Positions 1-8,103 of a DNA stretch of 64,000 nt are shown here, piece after piece. Each line of letters begins with the position of its first letter. The first letter of the stretch is position 1. The position numbers and the translations under genes were made by a program. The stretch lies in assembly GCF_021442385.1 (NCBI RefSeq), contig NZ_MUZA01000012.1, positions 62,001 through 126,000 of the forward strand, written 5' to 3'. The notes below the pieces were generated by a model. It ran no database searches. It saw only the letters and a program-made list of their open reading frames with translations, and was not told the DNA's origin. This stretch comes from Micromonospora sp. MH99 (lineage in GTDB: Bacteria; Actinomycetota; Actinomycetes; Mycobacteriales; Micromonosporaceae).

Positions 1-2
1 GA

Positions 3-1076
3 GGGGTGAGCCCGACGACCCCGCCGCCCACCACGCCACCACCCACGACGCCGCCGCCCACGACGCCACCGCCGACCACCCCGCCGCCCACCACCCCACC
101 GCCGACCACGCCGCCGCCGAGCACGACGCTGCCCTGTGACATCTACACGGCCGGTGGCACACCCTGCATCGCGGCGCACAGCACCACCCGAGCCCTGTAC
201 GCCTCCTACAACGGCTCGCTCTACCAGGTACGCCGATCCTCGGACAACAGCACCCGCAACATCGGCGTGCTGTCGCCCGGTGGGCGGGCCAACGCCGCCA
301 GCCAGGACAGCTTCTGCGCGAACACCACCTGCGTCATCACGATCATCTACGACCAGTCCGGACGTGGTAACAATCTCGGTTACCAGGGTGCCGGCGGCGT
401 CGGTGGCGCCGTCCAGCCGGCGGTCGCGAACAAGGAGTCGGTGACGGTCGGCGGCGACAAGGTCTACTCGCTCTACATCCCCGGCAGGAGCAGCTACTGG
501 CGCGACGGTCACCTGACCGGGGTGCCGACCGGCGCCGCCCCCGAGGGCATGTACATGGTCACCAGTGGCACCCACGTCAACAGCGGCTGCTGCTTCGACT
601 ACGGCAACAGCGAGACCACCCGCCGGGCCGACGGCGCGGGCGCGATGGACGCGATCTACTTCGGCACCAGTTGCTGGTTCGGCGGCTGCTCCGGCTCCGG
701 CCCCTGGGTGCAGGCCGACCTGGAGTACGGCCTCTACCCCGGCGGCAGCAGCTCCTGGAACAGCAACCAGCGGGCCTTCACCAGCAAGTTCGTCACCGCC
801 ACCCTGAAGAACAACGGCACCTCACGCTTCGCCATCAAGGGCAGCAACGCTCAGTCCGGCGGCCTCTACACCCTCTATGACGGGTCGCTGCCACGCGGGT
901 ACAGCCCGATGAGGAAGCAGGGCGCGATCATCCTCGGCAGCGGCGGGGACTGCTGCATCGACAACACCAACCAGAGCGTCGGCACCTTCTACGAGGGGGC
1001 GATGGTCGCCGGCTACCCGTCTGACGCGACCGAGAACGCGGTGCAGGCGAACATCACCGCCGCCGGCTACCGCTGA
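3..1076 (+). CDS. GH54-type alpha-L-arabinofuranosidase, 5'-truncated by the window edge
   Basis: This is the C-terminal part of a secreted arabinan-degrading glycosidase. The frame is open to the left edge. It begins with about 35 residues of Pro/Thr repeat linker (PPPTT units), followed by a catalytic domain of the ArabFuran-catal (GH54) type that starts at the CDIYTAGGTPC stretch. The domain has the paired-Cys GCCFDYGNSETT segment and the GGDCC segment near the end. The paralogue at 6322-7914 has the same catalytic domain after a signal peptide and a CBM13 lectin domain, so the missing N-terminus is probably similar. The in-frame GTG at position 6 is therefore unlikely to be the true start. 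The expected role is release of arabinose from arabinan or arabinoxylan outside the cell. Specificity is inferred from the family only. Confidence 0.85.
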   Translation, partial: GVSPTTPPPTTPPPTTPPPTTPPPTTPPPTTPPPTTPPPSTTLPCDIYTAGGTPCIAAHSTTRALYASYNGSLYQVRRSSDNSTRNIGVLSPGGRANAASQDSFCANTTCVITIIYDQSGRGNNLGYQGAGGVGGAVQPAVANKESVTVGGDKVYSLYIPGRSSYWRDGHLTGVPTGAAPEGMYMVTSGTHVNSGCCFDYGNSETTRRADGAGAMDAIYFGTSCWFGGCSGSGPWVQADLEYGLYPGGSSSWNSNQRAFTSKFVTATLKNNGTSRFAIKGSNAQSGGLYTLYDGSLPRGYSPMRKQGAIILGSGGDCCIDNTNQSVGTFYEGAMVAGYPSDATENAVQANITAAGYR

Positions 1077-1394
1077 GATCCCGCGGTCGCCACCTCCGCC
1101 TCGGCGGGTGTGGCGGCCGCGGCCAGGTCCGCTACGCCGCGTGGCCCGACTCGGGAAAGCTCCCGGATCGGGCCACGCGTGCGTTCGGGCCGCGCGTCGC
1201 GCACGCGCCCCACCCGCCACGACAGACCGGATCGAATACGCCTGACCGACGCCGTACATCCACCGGGAACCGGCAAAGGACGTTGTCGGTGGTGCCGCGC
1301 AGGGCGGATCGGTCGACCGATCGGTCCCCGAGCGGTACTCCGGCCGGGGTGAGCCCGCGCGGCGACGCCGAGCGACGGCAGGCATCATGTCGGC
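1077..1394. other. Intergenic stretch without a recognised gene
   Basis: This 318-bp gap holds the hairpin at 1140-1177 and presumably the promoter of the next gene. Frames read through it on both strands have no recognisable domain. Confidence 0.5.
1140..1177 (+). terminator. Hairpin downstream of the GH54 gene
   Basis: A 16-nt arm at 1140-1155 pairs with 1162-1177 with two mismatches and a 6-nt loop. It lies 64 bp after the stop codon and fits a GC-rich actinobacterial terminator without a strong U tract. Confidence 0.6.
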
Positions 1395-1964
1395 GTGAAC
1401 TCAACCCTGGCCGCCCTGCTCGGCTCCGCCATCACCGCCTTCGCATCGCTGTCCGTGGTGTGGGTGCACAGTCGGATCAAGCGGCGGCAGCGGGAGCGCG
1501 CCGAGCTTCAGCGGGCGTACGTCCTGGTTCTGTCCGGCGCCCTACGCCTCGCCCACAAGGCCGAGGCGTTGCGGCAGACCAGGTACTGGCGATCGGGCCT
1601 GCCGGAGGCGGGTAACGAGCTGCTCGGAGGGCACAAGCCGCTGGGGCCGATGGGGCTGCACGACTGGCTGGCCCGGGACATGGTCACCGTGGAGGCCGCC
1701 TGGTCGGAGATCTGGACCCGCGCGGACCAGGACGGTATCGCGTTGGCCAACGGCCTCATGACCGCGTTCAACGCGGTGCTGGCCGCCGCGCTGCGGGCCA
1801 GCGGAACGGAGCCGTTCGAGGCGTCCGACGAGATGACGATCGCCAGCCGCCGCCTCGGCGAGGCACGTCGGCAGCTCGCCCTGCACGCCCGCCGGGTCGC
1901 CAAACTGGGCCCGCGCGACGTCGACCTGTTCACCGAGCGCGAGTACGGCGTACCGGTGGGCTGA
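1395..1964 (+). CDS. Hypothetical membrane-anchored protein
   Basis: I do not recognise this 189-residue protein. It has one N-terminal hydrophobic segment (about residues 5-25), followed at once by the basic stretch RIKRRQRERAE, which suggests a single membrane anchor with the rest of the protein in the cytoplasm. The remainder is Ala/Leu/Arg-rich and probably helical. The start is a GTG with no clear ribosome binding site in front, so the start is the weakest point. The next gene begins 58 bp downstream on the same strand, but nothing links the functions of the two. Confidence 0.6.
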   Translation: MNSTLAALLGSAITAFASLSVVWVHSRIKRRQRERAELQRAYVLVLSGALRLAHKAEALRQTRYWRSGLPEAGNELLGGHKPLGPMGLHDWLARDMVTVEAAWSEIWTRADQDGIALANGLMTAFNAVLAAALRASGTEPFEASDEMTIASRRLGEARRQLALHARRVAKLGPRDVDLFTEREYGVPVG

Positions 1965-2022
1965 GATCTCGTGGCCGTGTCGCAGCTGGTTTCGCCGCCC
2001 GCAGAGCGATTGGAGACGCCGC

Positions 2023-2847
2023 GTGGACTCCACGGTGCTGCATTCGATGGCGCGTCGCTACCTAGAGGCGCGCTACCTGTCGCTGCAAGCCGAGTACCGC
2101 ACACTGTCGAACTCAGGTCGCCAGCCCGACGATTATCACCACACGGTGGATGCGCGGCGGATCTTTCCCCGTTACCAGGTGGTGGAGGCCATCCTCGTTG
2201 ACGTCGAACGACTCGATCCCGACCGCCTTCCCAGCCTCGACGATGTCGCCGGAGCGCTGCTGGCTGCCGCATACGGCGCGCACTCCGATTTCACCACGTC
2301 GCCGACGGACGACGTGGCGGCGCAGGCAATCGCCGATGAGCGCCGGCTGTTCGCCGCGCAGGTCCCGCGGTGGAGAGGGCAGCCGGACCTGCGCGGCGGC
2401 CCGCTCCCGTACCGCCGGGTTCTGACGACCGGGGAGTCGTCGGCCTGGCGCACGTCGCTACAGAAGCGGTGGGGTGTACGCGACGACTGTTGGCACCCCT
2501 TGGTGAGCGATGAGGTCCCAACCGATGTCCTGGTGCTGACCGGTGAGTCGATGTGGGAGCACGACGGGGTCGATCAGGTCCGCCGGGCACTGCTGAACCT
2601 GCGACGGCGGCGTGTTGTCGAGATTCGCGAGTGGGGCCCCGACCACATCCTCGACCTCGAGATCTTCGCCCCGCGTTACACAGGCGCCGAGGGCGTGTGG
2701 ACCGACGAGCAGCACGACTGGGTCGCCTACGCGTCGCACGAGGGGACTGTCGCGTTCGGCGGCGTGCTCGCGACAGGTCTGTGCCGCTCATGGGCCGATG
2801 TCGGTGAATGGCGGTGGCCCGGGTGGCCGCAACGCCTCACCGAGTGA
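2023..2847 (+). CDS. Hypothetical protein, 274 aa
   Basis: This is a soluble protein of unknown function with no signal peptide or membrane segment. The GTG start is supported by TTGGAG eight bases upstream. The N-terminal half is acidic and helical (about residues 1-110) and the C-terminal half is Trp-rich, with several Trp-Glu pairs and the end WRWPGWPQRL. Its last 121 bp overlap, on the opposite strand, the 3' end of the PAP2 gene. That overlap is unusual and is more easily explained by run-on of the PAP2 frame than by an error in this gene. Confidence 0.6.
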   Translation: MDSTVLHSMARRYLEARYLSLQAEYRTLSNSGRQPDDYHHTVDARRIFPRYQVVEAILVDVERLDPDRLPSLDDVAGALLAAAYGAHSDFTTSPTDDVAAQAIADERRLFAAQVPRWRGQPDLRGGPLPYRRVLTTGESSAWRTSLQKRWGVRDDCWHPLVSDEVPTDVLVLTGESMWEHDGVDQVRRALLNLRRRRVVEIREWGPDHILDLEIFAPRYTGAEGVWTDEQHDWVAYASHEGTVAFGGVLATGLCRSWADVGEWRWPGWPQRLTE

Positions 2848-3680
2848 GTTGCGCGTCTGCCGGGGCCTTGTCCTAGCCACGCACGAGCCGGGGTCTTGTC
2901 GTAGCCACGCACGCGTCGGGCCATCCGTGGCCCGTCCGGGTCGGGCCGCTCGACGGGCGTGGGCAGGAGGAGGTGGACGACCCCGAGCATCAGTGCCACC
3001 ACCACACCGTCGAGCCAGTAGTGGTTGCCGGTGGCCACGACGACAAGCAGGGTGACGAGCGGGTGGGCCAGCCACAGCCACCGCAGGCGTCCGCGGGTCA
3101 CCGCGACGAGGGCCACGGCCACGGCCAGCGCCCACCCGACGTGCAGGGACGGCATGGCCGCGTACTGGTTGCTGAGGGTGTCGGTGTCGGGTGGACCGTA
3201 GACCGTGGGCCCGAACCGGCGGCCGGTGTCCACCAGGCCCGTGAGCGCGGTCAGCCGGGGCGGCGCGAGCGGGACCAGGAGGTGCAGGGCCAGAGCCGCC
3301 GCGGTGAGACAGGCGAGCACGCGACGCGTCCACAGGTAGTGCGCCGGGTGTCGGAGGTACAGCCAGACGAGGGTGATCACCGTGGCGGGGAAGTGCACGT
3401 ACGCGTAGTAGCCGTTGGCCAGGTGTGCCACCAGGTCGTTCGCGAGCAGCGGATGCTGGACGGCAGCCTCGTCGGGCAGGTGGAACAGCCGCTCGAGGTG
3501 CCAGATCGACTCGCCGTTGGCCAGCGCGGTCGACACCCGACCGGCCACCGCCATCCGCGCCAGCTTGTAGAGCAGGAACAGCGTGGCGACCAGCAGCAGC
3601 TCGCGCGCCGCGCGGCGTGCCGGAGCGGCCCGCCGGCCGGGTGCCACCGGCTGCGGCACCACCAGTTCGGCGATATCCAC
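2727..3680 (-). CDS. PAP2-family membrane phosphatase (AUR1/inositolphosphotransferase-like)
   Basis: This is an integral membrane lipid phosphatase or phosphotransferase of the PAP2 superfamily. Hydrophobic segments lie near residues 28-46, 97-110, 120-138, 182-195, 205-218 and 224-240. The family motifs are visible: PSLH near residue 177 and GNHYWLD near 218-224, with the His and Asp expected in the catalytic site. The GTG start follows GAGG at a 5-bp distance. The PAP2 fold ends near residue 245. The remaining 70 residues are basic, low-complexity and run through the tandem repeat at 2859-2914 into the convergent gene, so the tail may reflect loss of an original stop codon. The substrate is unknown. 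Confidence 0.8.
   Translation of the reverse strand: MDIAELVVPQPVAPGRRAAPARRAARELLLVATLFLLYKLARMAVAGRVSTALANGESIWHLERLFHLPDEAAVQHPLLANDLVAHLANGYYAYVHFPATVITLVWLYLRHPAHYLWTRRVLACLTAAALALHLLVPLAPPRLTALTGLVDTGRRFGPTVYGPPDTDTLSNQYAAMPSLHVGWALAVAVALVAVTRGRLRWLWLAHPLVTLLVVVATGNHYWLDGVVVALMLGVVHLLLPTPVERPDPDGPRMARRVRGYDKTPARAWLGQGPGRRATHSVRRCGHPGHRHSPTSAHERHRPVASTPPNATVPSCDA
2859..2914. repeat. Two tandem 28-bp imperfect repeats
   Basis: Copies at 2859-2886 and 2887-2914 differ at three or four positions and share the segment TAGCCACGCACG. They lie just after the 274-aa hypothetical gene and inside the C-terminal tail of the convergent PAP2 frame. Confidence 0.75.
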
Positions 3681-3717
3681 AGGCGCCTCGATTCAGTCAC
3701 TGTCGCCGGGTGAAATG

Positions 3718-3750
3718 GGGCCGCCACCGTCTCCGAGACGGTGGCGGCCC
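3718..3750 (-). terminator. Perfect 15-bp hairpin after the MFS gene
   Basis: Arms 3718-3732 and 3736-3750 pair perfectly around a 3-nt loop. On the minus strand the hairpin lies directly after the MFS stop at 3766 and before the PAP2 start at 3680, so it separates two co-oriented genes. Confidence 0.8.
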
Positions 3751-3765
3751 GCTGCGGGTCGGACG

Positions 3766-5406
3766 TCAGCGCCGGTCGGGCGCCCCCTTCGGCGCGGGGT
3801 CGACGGAGACCTGGTCGAACGCGGGCGCCCCGTCGACCGCGTCGGCGCCGAGCGCCGTCGTCGTGGCGGCGTCCGGCAGGTCGAGGCTGGTCCGCAGGGT
3901 CACCGGCCGGAGCAGGAGCGCGGCGATGACACCGACCACCCCGATCGCGGCCGAGATGAGGAAGATGTGCCCGGTGGCGTCGCCGTACGCGGCCCGCACG
4001 ATGTGCTGGATCCCGTCGGGCAGCGCGGTGATGTTGAGGTTGCTGTCGCCGCCGGCGCCGGAGGCGGGGATCCCGGCGGCGGTCAGGTCACGCGTGATCT
4101 GGTCGGTGACCCGGTGGGCCAGGACGGCGCCGAGCACCGAGACACCGATGGTGCCGCCGAGCGACCGGAAGAACGCGACGCTGGAGCTGGCCGCGCCGAT
4201 GTCCTTGAGGGCCACCGTGTTCTGGACGGCGAGGACGAGGTTCTGCATGGTCATGCCGACGCCGGTGCCGACGATGAACATGGCGACGCCGACCAGGACG
4301 AGCGACGTCTCGTGGTCGATGGTGCCGAGCAGCGCGAACCCGGCGACCAGGATGATCGAACCGGCGACGATGTACGGCTTGATCCGTCCGCTCTTGGTAA
4401 TCAGCCGACCGGCGACGATCGAGGAGCCGAGGACACCGGCCATCATCGGGATGGTCAGCAGACCGGCCTCGGTCGGGCTGTAGCCGCGGCCGATCTGGAA
4501 GTACTGGCCGAGGAAGACCGCGCCGCCGAACATGGCCATGCCGACCGCGAGGCTGCCGAGGATGGCCAGCGCGGTGGTGTGCTGGCGCACGATGCCGAGC
4601 GGGACCACCGGCTCGGCCGCCCGCGACTCCACCCAGACCGCGAGGGCCAGCAGGAGGACTGCGCCGCCCACCATGACCCCGGTCTGCCAGGAGACCCACG
4701 CGAACGAGCCGTCGACGAAGGAGATCCAGATCAGCAGCACGCTCACGCCGGCAGCGATCAGGGTGGCGCCCAGGTAGTCGATCTTGACATTCTCCCGCCG
4801 CAGCGTCGGCAGGTGCAGGGTCGCCTGGAGCAGGATCAGCGCGATGACGGCGACCGGCACGCCCACGAAGAAGCACCAGCGCCAGCCCAGCCAGGACGTG
4901 TCGACGATGAGGCCGCCGAGCAGCGGGCCGCCGACGGTCGCGACAGCCATGACGCCGCCCAGATAGCCGTTGTAGCGGCCCCGCTCACGCGGCGGGATCA
5001 TGGCGGCGATCGCCACCTGGACGAGGGCCTGCAGGCCGCCGACTCCGATGCCCTGGAACGCGCGGGCCGCGATGAGCTGTCCCGCGCTCTGCGAGAAGCC
5101 GGCGATGACCGAGCCCAGCAGAAAGACCACGATGGCGACCTGGATGAGGAGCTTCTTGTTGAACAGGTCAGCCAGCTTGCCCCAGATCGGGGTCGTGGCG
5201 GTCGCGGTGAGCAGGGTCGCGGTGACCACCCAGGTGTACTGGTTCTGGGAGCCGTTCAACGACCCGATGATCTTGGGAAGCGCGGTCGAGACGACCGTGC
5301 TGCTCAACATCGCGACGAAGAGCACCAGCAGCAGACCGCTGAGCGCCTCGAGCGTCTGCCGATGGGTCATCGGCTCGGTGCCGGCCGTGGTGGTGGGTGC
5401 GCTCAT
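3766..5406 (-). CDS. MFS multidrug exporter, DHA2 (EmrB/QacA) family, 14 TM
   Basis: This is a 546-residue proton-driven drug exporter of the DHA2 branch. The first segment has the typical ALPKI motif after TM1, and GKLADLFNKK after TM2 matches MFS motif A. The RAFQGIGVGGLQALV segment and later hydrophobic blocks fit 14 membrane helices, followed by a hydrophilic C-terminal tail of about 40 residues. The ATG at 5406 was chosen because CTGGAGG precedes it. The open frame extends further upstream, but only through the promoter region. It is divergent from a TetR repressor and shares a palindromic control region with it, the usual layout for a substrate-induced exporter. The substrate is not predictable. 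Confidence 0.92.
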   Translation of the reverse strand: MSAPTTTAGTEPMTHRQTLEALSGLLLVLFVAMLSSTVVSTALPKIIGSLNGSQNQYTWVVTATLLTATATTPIWGKLADLFNKKLLIQVAIVVFLLGSVIAGFSQSAGQLIAARAFQGIGVGGLQALVQVAIAAMIPPRERGRYNGYLGGVMAVATVGGPLLGGLIVDTSWLGWRWCFFVGVPVAVIALILLQATLHLPTLRRENVKIDYLGATLIAAGVSVLLIWISFVDGSFAWVSWQTGVMVGGAVLLLALAVWVESRAAEPVVPLGIVRQHTTALAILGSLAVGMAMFGGAVFLGQYFQIGRGYSPTEAGLLTIPMMAGVLGSSIVAGRLITKSGRIKPYIVAGSIILVAGFALLGTIDHETSLVLVGVAMFIVGTGVGMTMQNLVLAVQNTVALKDIGAASSSVAFFRSLGGTIGVSVLGAVLAHRVTDQITRDLTAAGIPASGAGGDSNLNITALPDGIQHIVRAAYGDATGHIFLISAAIGVVGVIAALLLRPVTLRTSLDLPDAATTTALGADAVDGAPAFDQVSVDPAPKGAPDRR

Positions 5407-5523
5407 CGCGCGGCCTCCAGCTTGTCGTGGGTGACGAGGGCGACGCCGAACAGGGCTGCGCGGGCTCACGAACCCGCGTATTCGCGCACCTGACTTGGTT
5501 GCCTCACGCAAGCATCTACCGAT

Positions 5524-5540
5524 CTTGCCTAGTCGGCAAG
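5524..5540. promoter_or_regulatory. Palindromic operator between the MFS exporter and TetR
   Basis: CTTGCC-TAGTC-GGCAAG is a perfect 6-bp inverted repeat with a 5-bp spacer in the divergent promoter. TTGC/GCAA half-sites occur again just to its left, near 5499-5512. It is the best candidate for the binding site of the adjacent TetR protein. Confidence 0.65.
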
Positions 5541-5583
5541 TTTGCACATTGAGAAGCCGGTCACTCGACGTACGCTGAGCGCG

Positions 5584-6201
5584 ATGGACGAGATCACCGG
5601 CCTACGGGAGCGCAAGAAGGCGGCCACCCGCCTCGCCCTGCACGAGTCAGCCCTGCGCCTCGCGGCCGAGCAGGGCCCCGACTGCGTGACCATCGAGGCG
5701 ATCGCCGACGCCGCGAACGTCTCCCGGCGGACGTTCTCGAACTACTTCTCCAGCAAGGAGGAGGCGCTCTTTCACGGCGACACGGTACGCCTGCGGCGGC
5801 TGTTGCAGCTGGTGTGCGAGCGGCCGAACACCGAGCCGCCGTGGACCGCGCTGAGCCGGGCGGCCGAAAACGTCACCAGGGAATCATCAGATGATCGCGA
5901 CGGCGGCTGGCTGACCCGACGCCGGCAGCTGCGCGGGCACCCCGGCCTGGCGGCATACCAGGTGGCGGCGTACACGGCGGTCGAGCGCGAGCTGGCGGCG
6001 GAGCTCGCACACCGGCTCAGCGGCACGGCGGTGGAGCTGCGCTCCCGTCTGCTGACCGCGACGTTCCTGGCCGCCCTGCGCGTCGCCATCCAGCACTGGA
6101 TCGACCATCCCGGCCACGATCTGCTGGAGATCGTTCGAACCGCGCTCGCCGAGGTCGCTCCCCCGTCCGCGGCCGCACCGGCAGACGACTCGACGACCTG
6201 A
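5584..6201 (+). CDS. TetR-family transcriptional repressor
   Basis: This 205-residue regulator has an N-terminal helix-turn-helix at about residues 10-55: LRERKKAATRLALHESALRL, then IEAIADAANVSRRTFSNYFSSKEEA, which is the classical TetR recognition-helix region. The C-terminal half is the ligand-binding and dimer domain, typical of the MftR/AcrR-like actinobacterial type. The ATG at 5584 fits the usual TetR length. A 14-residue upstream extension from 5542 would run through the operator and is unlikely. It very probably represses the divergent MFS gene and itself through the palindrome at 5524-5540. Confidence 0.88.
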   Translation: MDEITGLRERKKAATRLALHESALRLAAEQGPDCVTIEAIADAANVSRRTFSNYFSSKEEALFHGDTVRLRRLLQLVCERPNTEPPWTALSRAAENVTRESSDDRDGGWLTRRRQLRGHPGLAAYQVAAYTAVERELAAELAHRLSGTAVELRSRLLTATFLAALRVAIQHWIDHPGHDLLEIVRTALAEVAPPSAAAPADDSTT

Positions 6202-6245
6202 CGCCACGCGCACCGACCGCCGCCCTGCGCGCCCCGCGGCGCAAC

Positions 6246-6315
6246 GACGGCGGGCCCCGTCGCGCCGGCCGCCACCGCTTGCGGCGGTGGTGGCCGGCGG
6301 ACGAGGCCCGCCGTC
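6246..6315. terminator. Large nested hairpin between convergent genes
   Basis: The outer arms 6246-6256 and 6305-6315 pair perfectly over 11 bp. The inner arms 6264-6278 and 6284-6298 pair with one G-U-type mismatch. The structure lies between the TetR stop and the GH54 stop and can end transcription from both sides. Confidence 0.75.
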
Positions 6316-6321
6316 GACGGG

Positions 6322-7914
6322 TCAGCGGTAACCGGCGGTCACCACGTTGGCCTGCACCGCGTTCTCGGTCGCGTCGGACGGATAACCCGCCACCATCGCG
6401 CCCTCGTAGAAGGTGCCGGCGCTCAGGTTCGCGCCCCCGTCCGGCTTGCAGCAGTCACCGCCACTGCCCAGGATGATCGCGCCCTGCTTCTTCATGGGGC
6501 TGTATCCCGACGGGAGCGAGCCGTCCCACAGCGTGTAGAGGCTGCCGGACTGGGCGTCGCTGCCCTTCATGGCGAAGCGGGACGTGCCGTTGTTCTTCAG
6601 CGTCGCCGTGACGAACTTGCTGGTGAACGCCCGCTGGTTCGGGTTCCACGAGCTGCTGCCACCGGGGAACAGGCCCCACTCCAGGTCGGCCTGCACCCAG
6701 GGACCGCTGCCGGAGCAACCGCCGAACCAGCACTGCTTGCCGAAGTTGATGGCGTCCATCGCGCCGGCGGCGTCGGCCTTGCGCGTCGTCTCGCTGTTGC
6801 CGTAGTCGAAGCAGCAGCCGCTGTTGACGTGGGTCCCGCTGGTCACCATGTACATGCCCTCGGGCGCCGAGCCGGTCGGCACGCCGGTCAGGTGCCCGTC
6901 GCGCCAGTAGCTGTTGCCGGGGTTGATGTAGAGCGAGTACGCCTTGGCGCCGCCGACGGTCAGGGACTCCGTGGTCGCGGTCGCCGGCTTGCTCTGCGGC
7001 GAGCCCGGAACCACGCTGGAGCCCTGGTACCAGAGGTCGTTCCCGCGCCCGGACTGGTCGAAGACGACGGTGATCACGCAGGTCGTGCCGGAGCAGAACG
7101 AGTCCTGCGTCGCCGCGTTGGCGGTGCCGCCCGTGCCGGTCAGGCCGATGTTGCGGGTGGTGTTGTCCGACGAGCGCCGGACCTGGTAGAGGTTGCCGGC
7201 GTACGTCGCGTAGAGGGCTCGCGTCGTGCTGTGGGCCGCCACGCACGGGGTGCCGCCGGAGGCGTAGATGTCGCACGGGCGCGCGCCGCTCGGCGGCGGG
7301 GTGGTGGTCGGCGGGATGGTGGTGGGCGGGGTGGTCGGCGAGGTCCACTGTTGGTTGGCGCCGCCGTTGCAGGCCCAGAGGATCAGTTTGGTGCCGTTCG
7401 CGGTGGCCGCGCCGTTGGCGTCCAGGCACAGCCCGGACTGCACACCGGTGATGGTGCCGTTGCTGTTGACGTTCCACTGCTGGTTGGTCTGGCCGTTGCA
7501 GTCCCAGATGATCGCCTGCGTGCCGTTGGTGGTGCCGCGGCCGGAGGCGTCCAGGCACTTGTTGCCGTACACCGTGAGCTGCTTGCTCGACGTCCAGGTC
7601 CAGGTCTGCCCCGCCGCGCCGTTGCAGTCCCACAGTTGGGTCTGGGTGCCGTTGGTGGTGCCGGAGTTGGGGACCTCGACGCATCGACCGGACGGGACGC
7701 CGACGATGGTGGTGCTCTGCCCGGGTGCGATGGCGGCGGCCAGCGGCGCGGCGGCGGCCTCGGCGGAGGAGGATCCGGCACCGGCCGCCGCACCGACGGT
7801 GACGAGGACGAGGACGCCGGCCACTGCGCTGGCCAGGACGGCCAGGCGCGGGAGGCGACGTCTCGGGATGGGATCGTGGGCCATGCCGGGCCCGGCGGGG
7901 GACGGGGTTCGCAC
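6322..7914 (-). CDS. Secreted GH54-type alpha-L-arabinofuranosidase with N-terminal CBM13
   Basis: This 530-residue exported enzyme has a signal or anchor segment at about residues 22-55, then a ricin-B-type CBM13 with three Q-x-W repeats (around residues 65-192, e.g. QLWDCNGAAGQTW and IIWDCNGQTNQQW). A Pro/Thr linker near 193-213 follows, and then the GH54 catalytic domain to the end. The GTG at 7914 is preceded by CCGAGGAG at a good distance, so it is preferred over the ATG at 7884. The predicted role is extracellular release of arabinose, with the lectin domain binding polysaccharide. The palindrome CGAATCGATTCG lies 69 bp upstream and points to control by the LacI protein at 15113-16126. 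The catalytic domain is strikingly similar to that of the gene at the left edge. Confidence 0.88.
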   Translation of the reverse strand: MRTPSPAGPGMAHDPIPRRRLPRLAVLASAVAGVLVLVTVGAAAGAGSSSAEAAAAPLAAAIAPGQSTTIVGVPSGRCVEVPNSGTTNGTQTQLWDCNGAAGQTWTWTSSKQLTVYGNKCLDASGRGTTNGTQAIIWDCNGQTNQQWNVNSNGTITGVQSGLCLDANGAATANGTKLILWACNGGANQQWTSPTTPPTTIPPTTTPPPSGARPCDIYASGGTPCVAAHSTTRALYATYAGNLYQVRRSSDNTTRNIGLTGTGGTANAATQDSFCSGTTCVITVVFDQSGRGNDLWYQGSSVVPGSPQSKPATATTESLTVGGAKAYSLYINPGNSYWRDGHLTGVPTGSAPEGMYMVTSGTHVNSGCCFDYGNSETTRKADAAGAMDAINFGKQCWFGGCSGSGPWVQADLEWGLFPGGSSSWNPNQRAFTSKFVTATLKNNGTSRFAMKGSDAQSGSLYTLWDGSLPSGYSPMKKQGAIILGSGGDCCKPDGGANLSAGTFYEGAMVAGYPSDATENAVQANVVTAGYR

Positions 7915-7982
7915 GAGGTGGCTCCTCGGAGTCGTGACAGCGTGGAAGTGCCGACGCCGCAGGTGGTGGTGGCGGGGGCAGC

Positions 7983-7994
7983 CGAATCGATTCG
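7983..7994. promoter_or_regulatory. LacI-type operator upstream of the GH54 gene
   Basis: CGAATCGATTCG is a perfect 12-bp palindrome 69 bp before the GH54 start. The identical sequence recurs at 9991-10002, and close variants at 10134-10158 and before the lacI gene at 16137. Confidence 0.8.
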
Positions 7995-8103
7995 CGGCAA
8001 TCGTAGGATCAATTTTCGATGAGTGTCAATGTAAGCCCGCTCGGCGGGAGTCCGGCGGTGGCCGTCCGTGCCGACGGCCGCCGCCGGACCTCTTCCGCGA
8101 CGC

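Noticed and set aside
6..125. CCACCGCC-type repeat as a CRISPR or regulatory repeat
   Set aside because: It encodes the Pro/Thr linker of a multi-domain glycosidase, and similar linkers occur at 7270-7340 and 27427-27490.
3583..5493. Long plus-strand frame (636 codons) across the MFS gene
   Set aside because: It is antisense to a well-supported 14-TM exporter, is rich in Gly/Asp/Arg/Glu with no domain, and arises from GC-rich codon structure.
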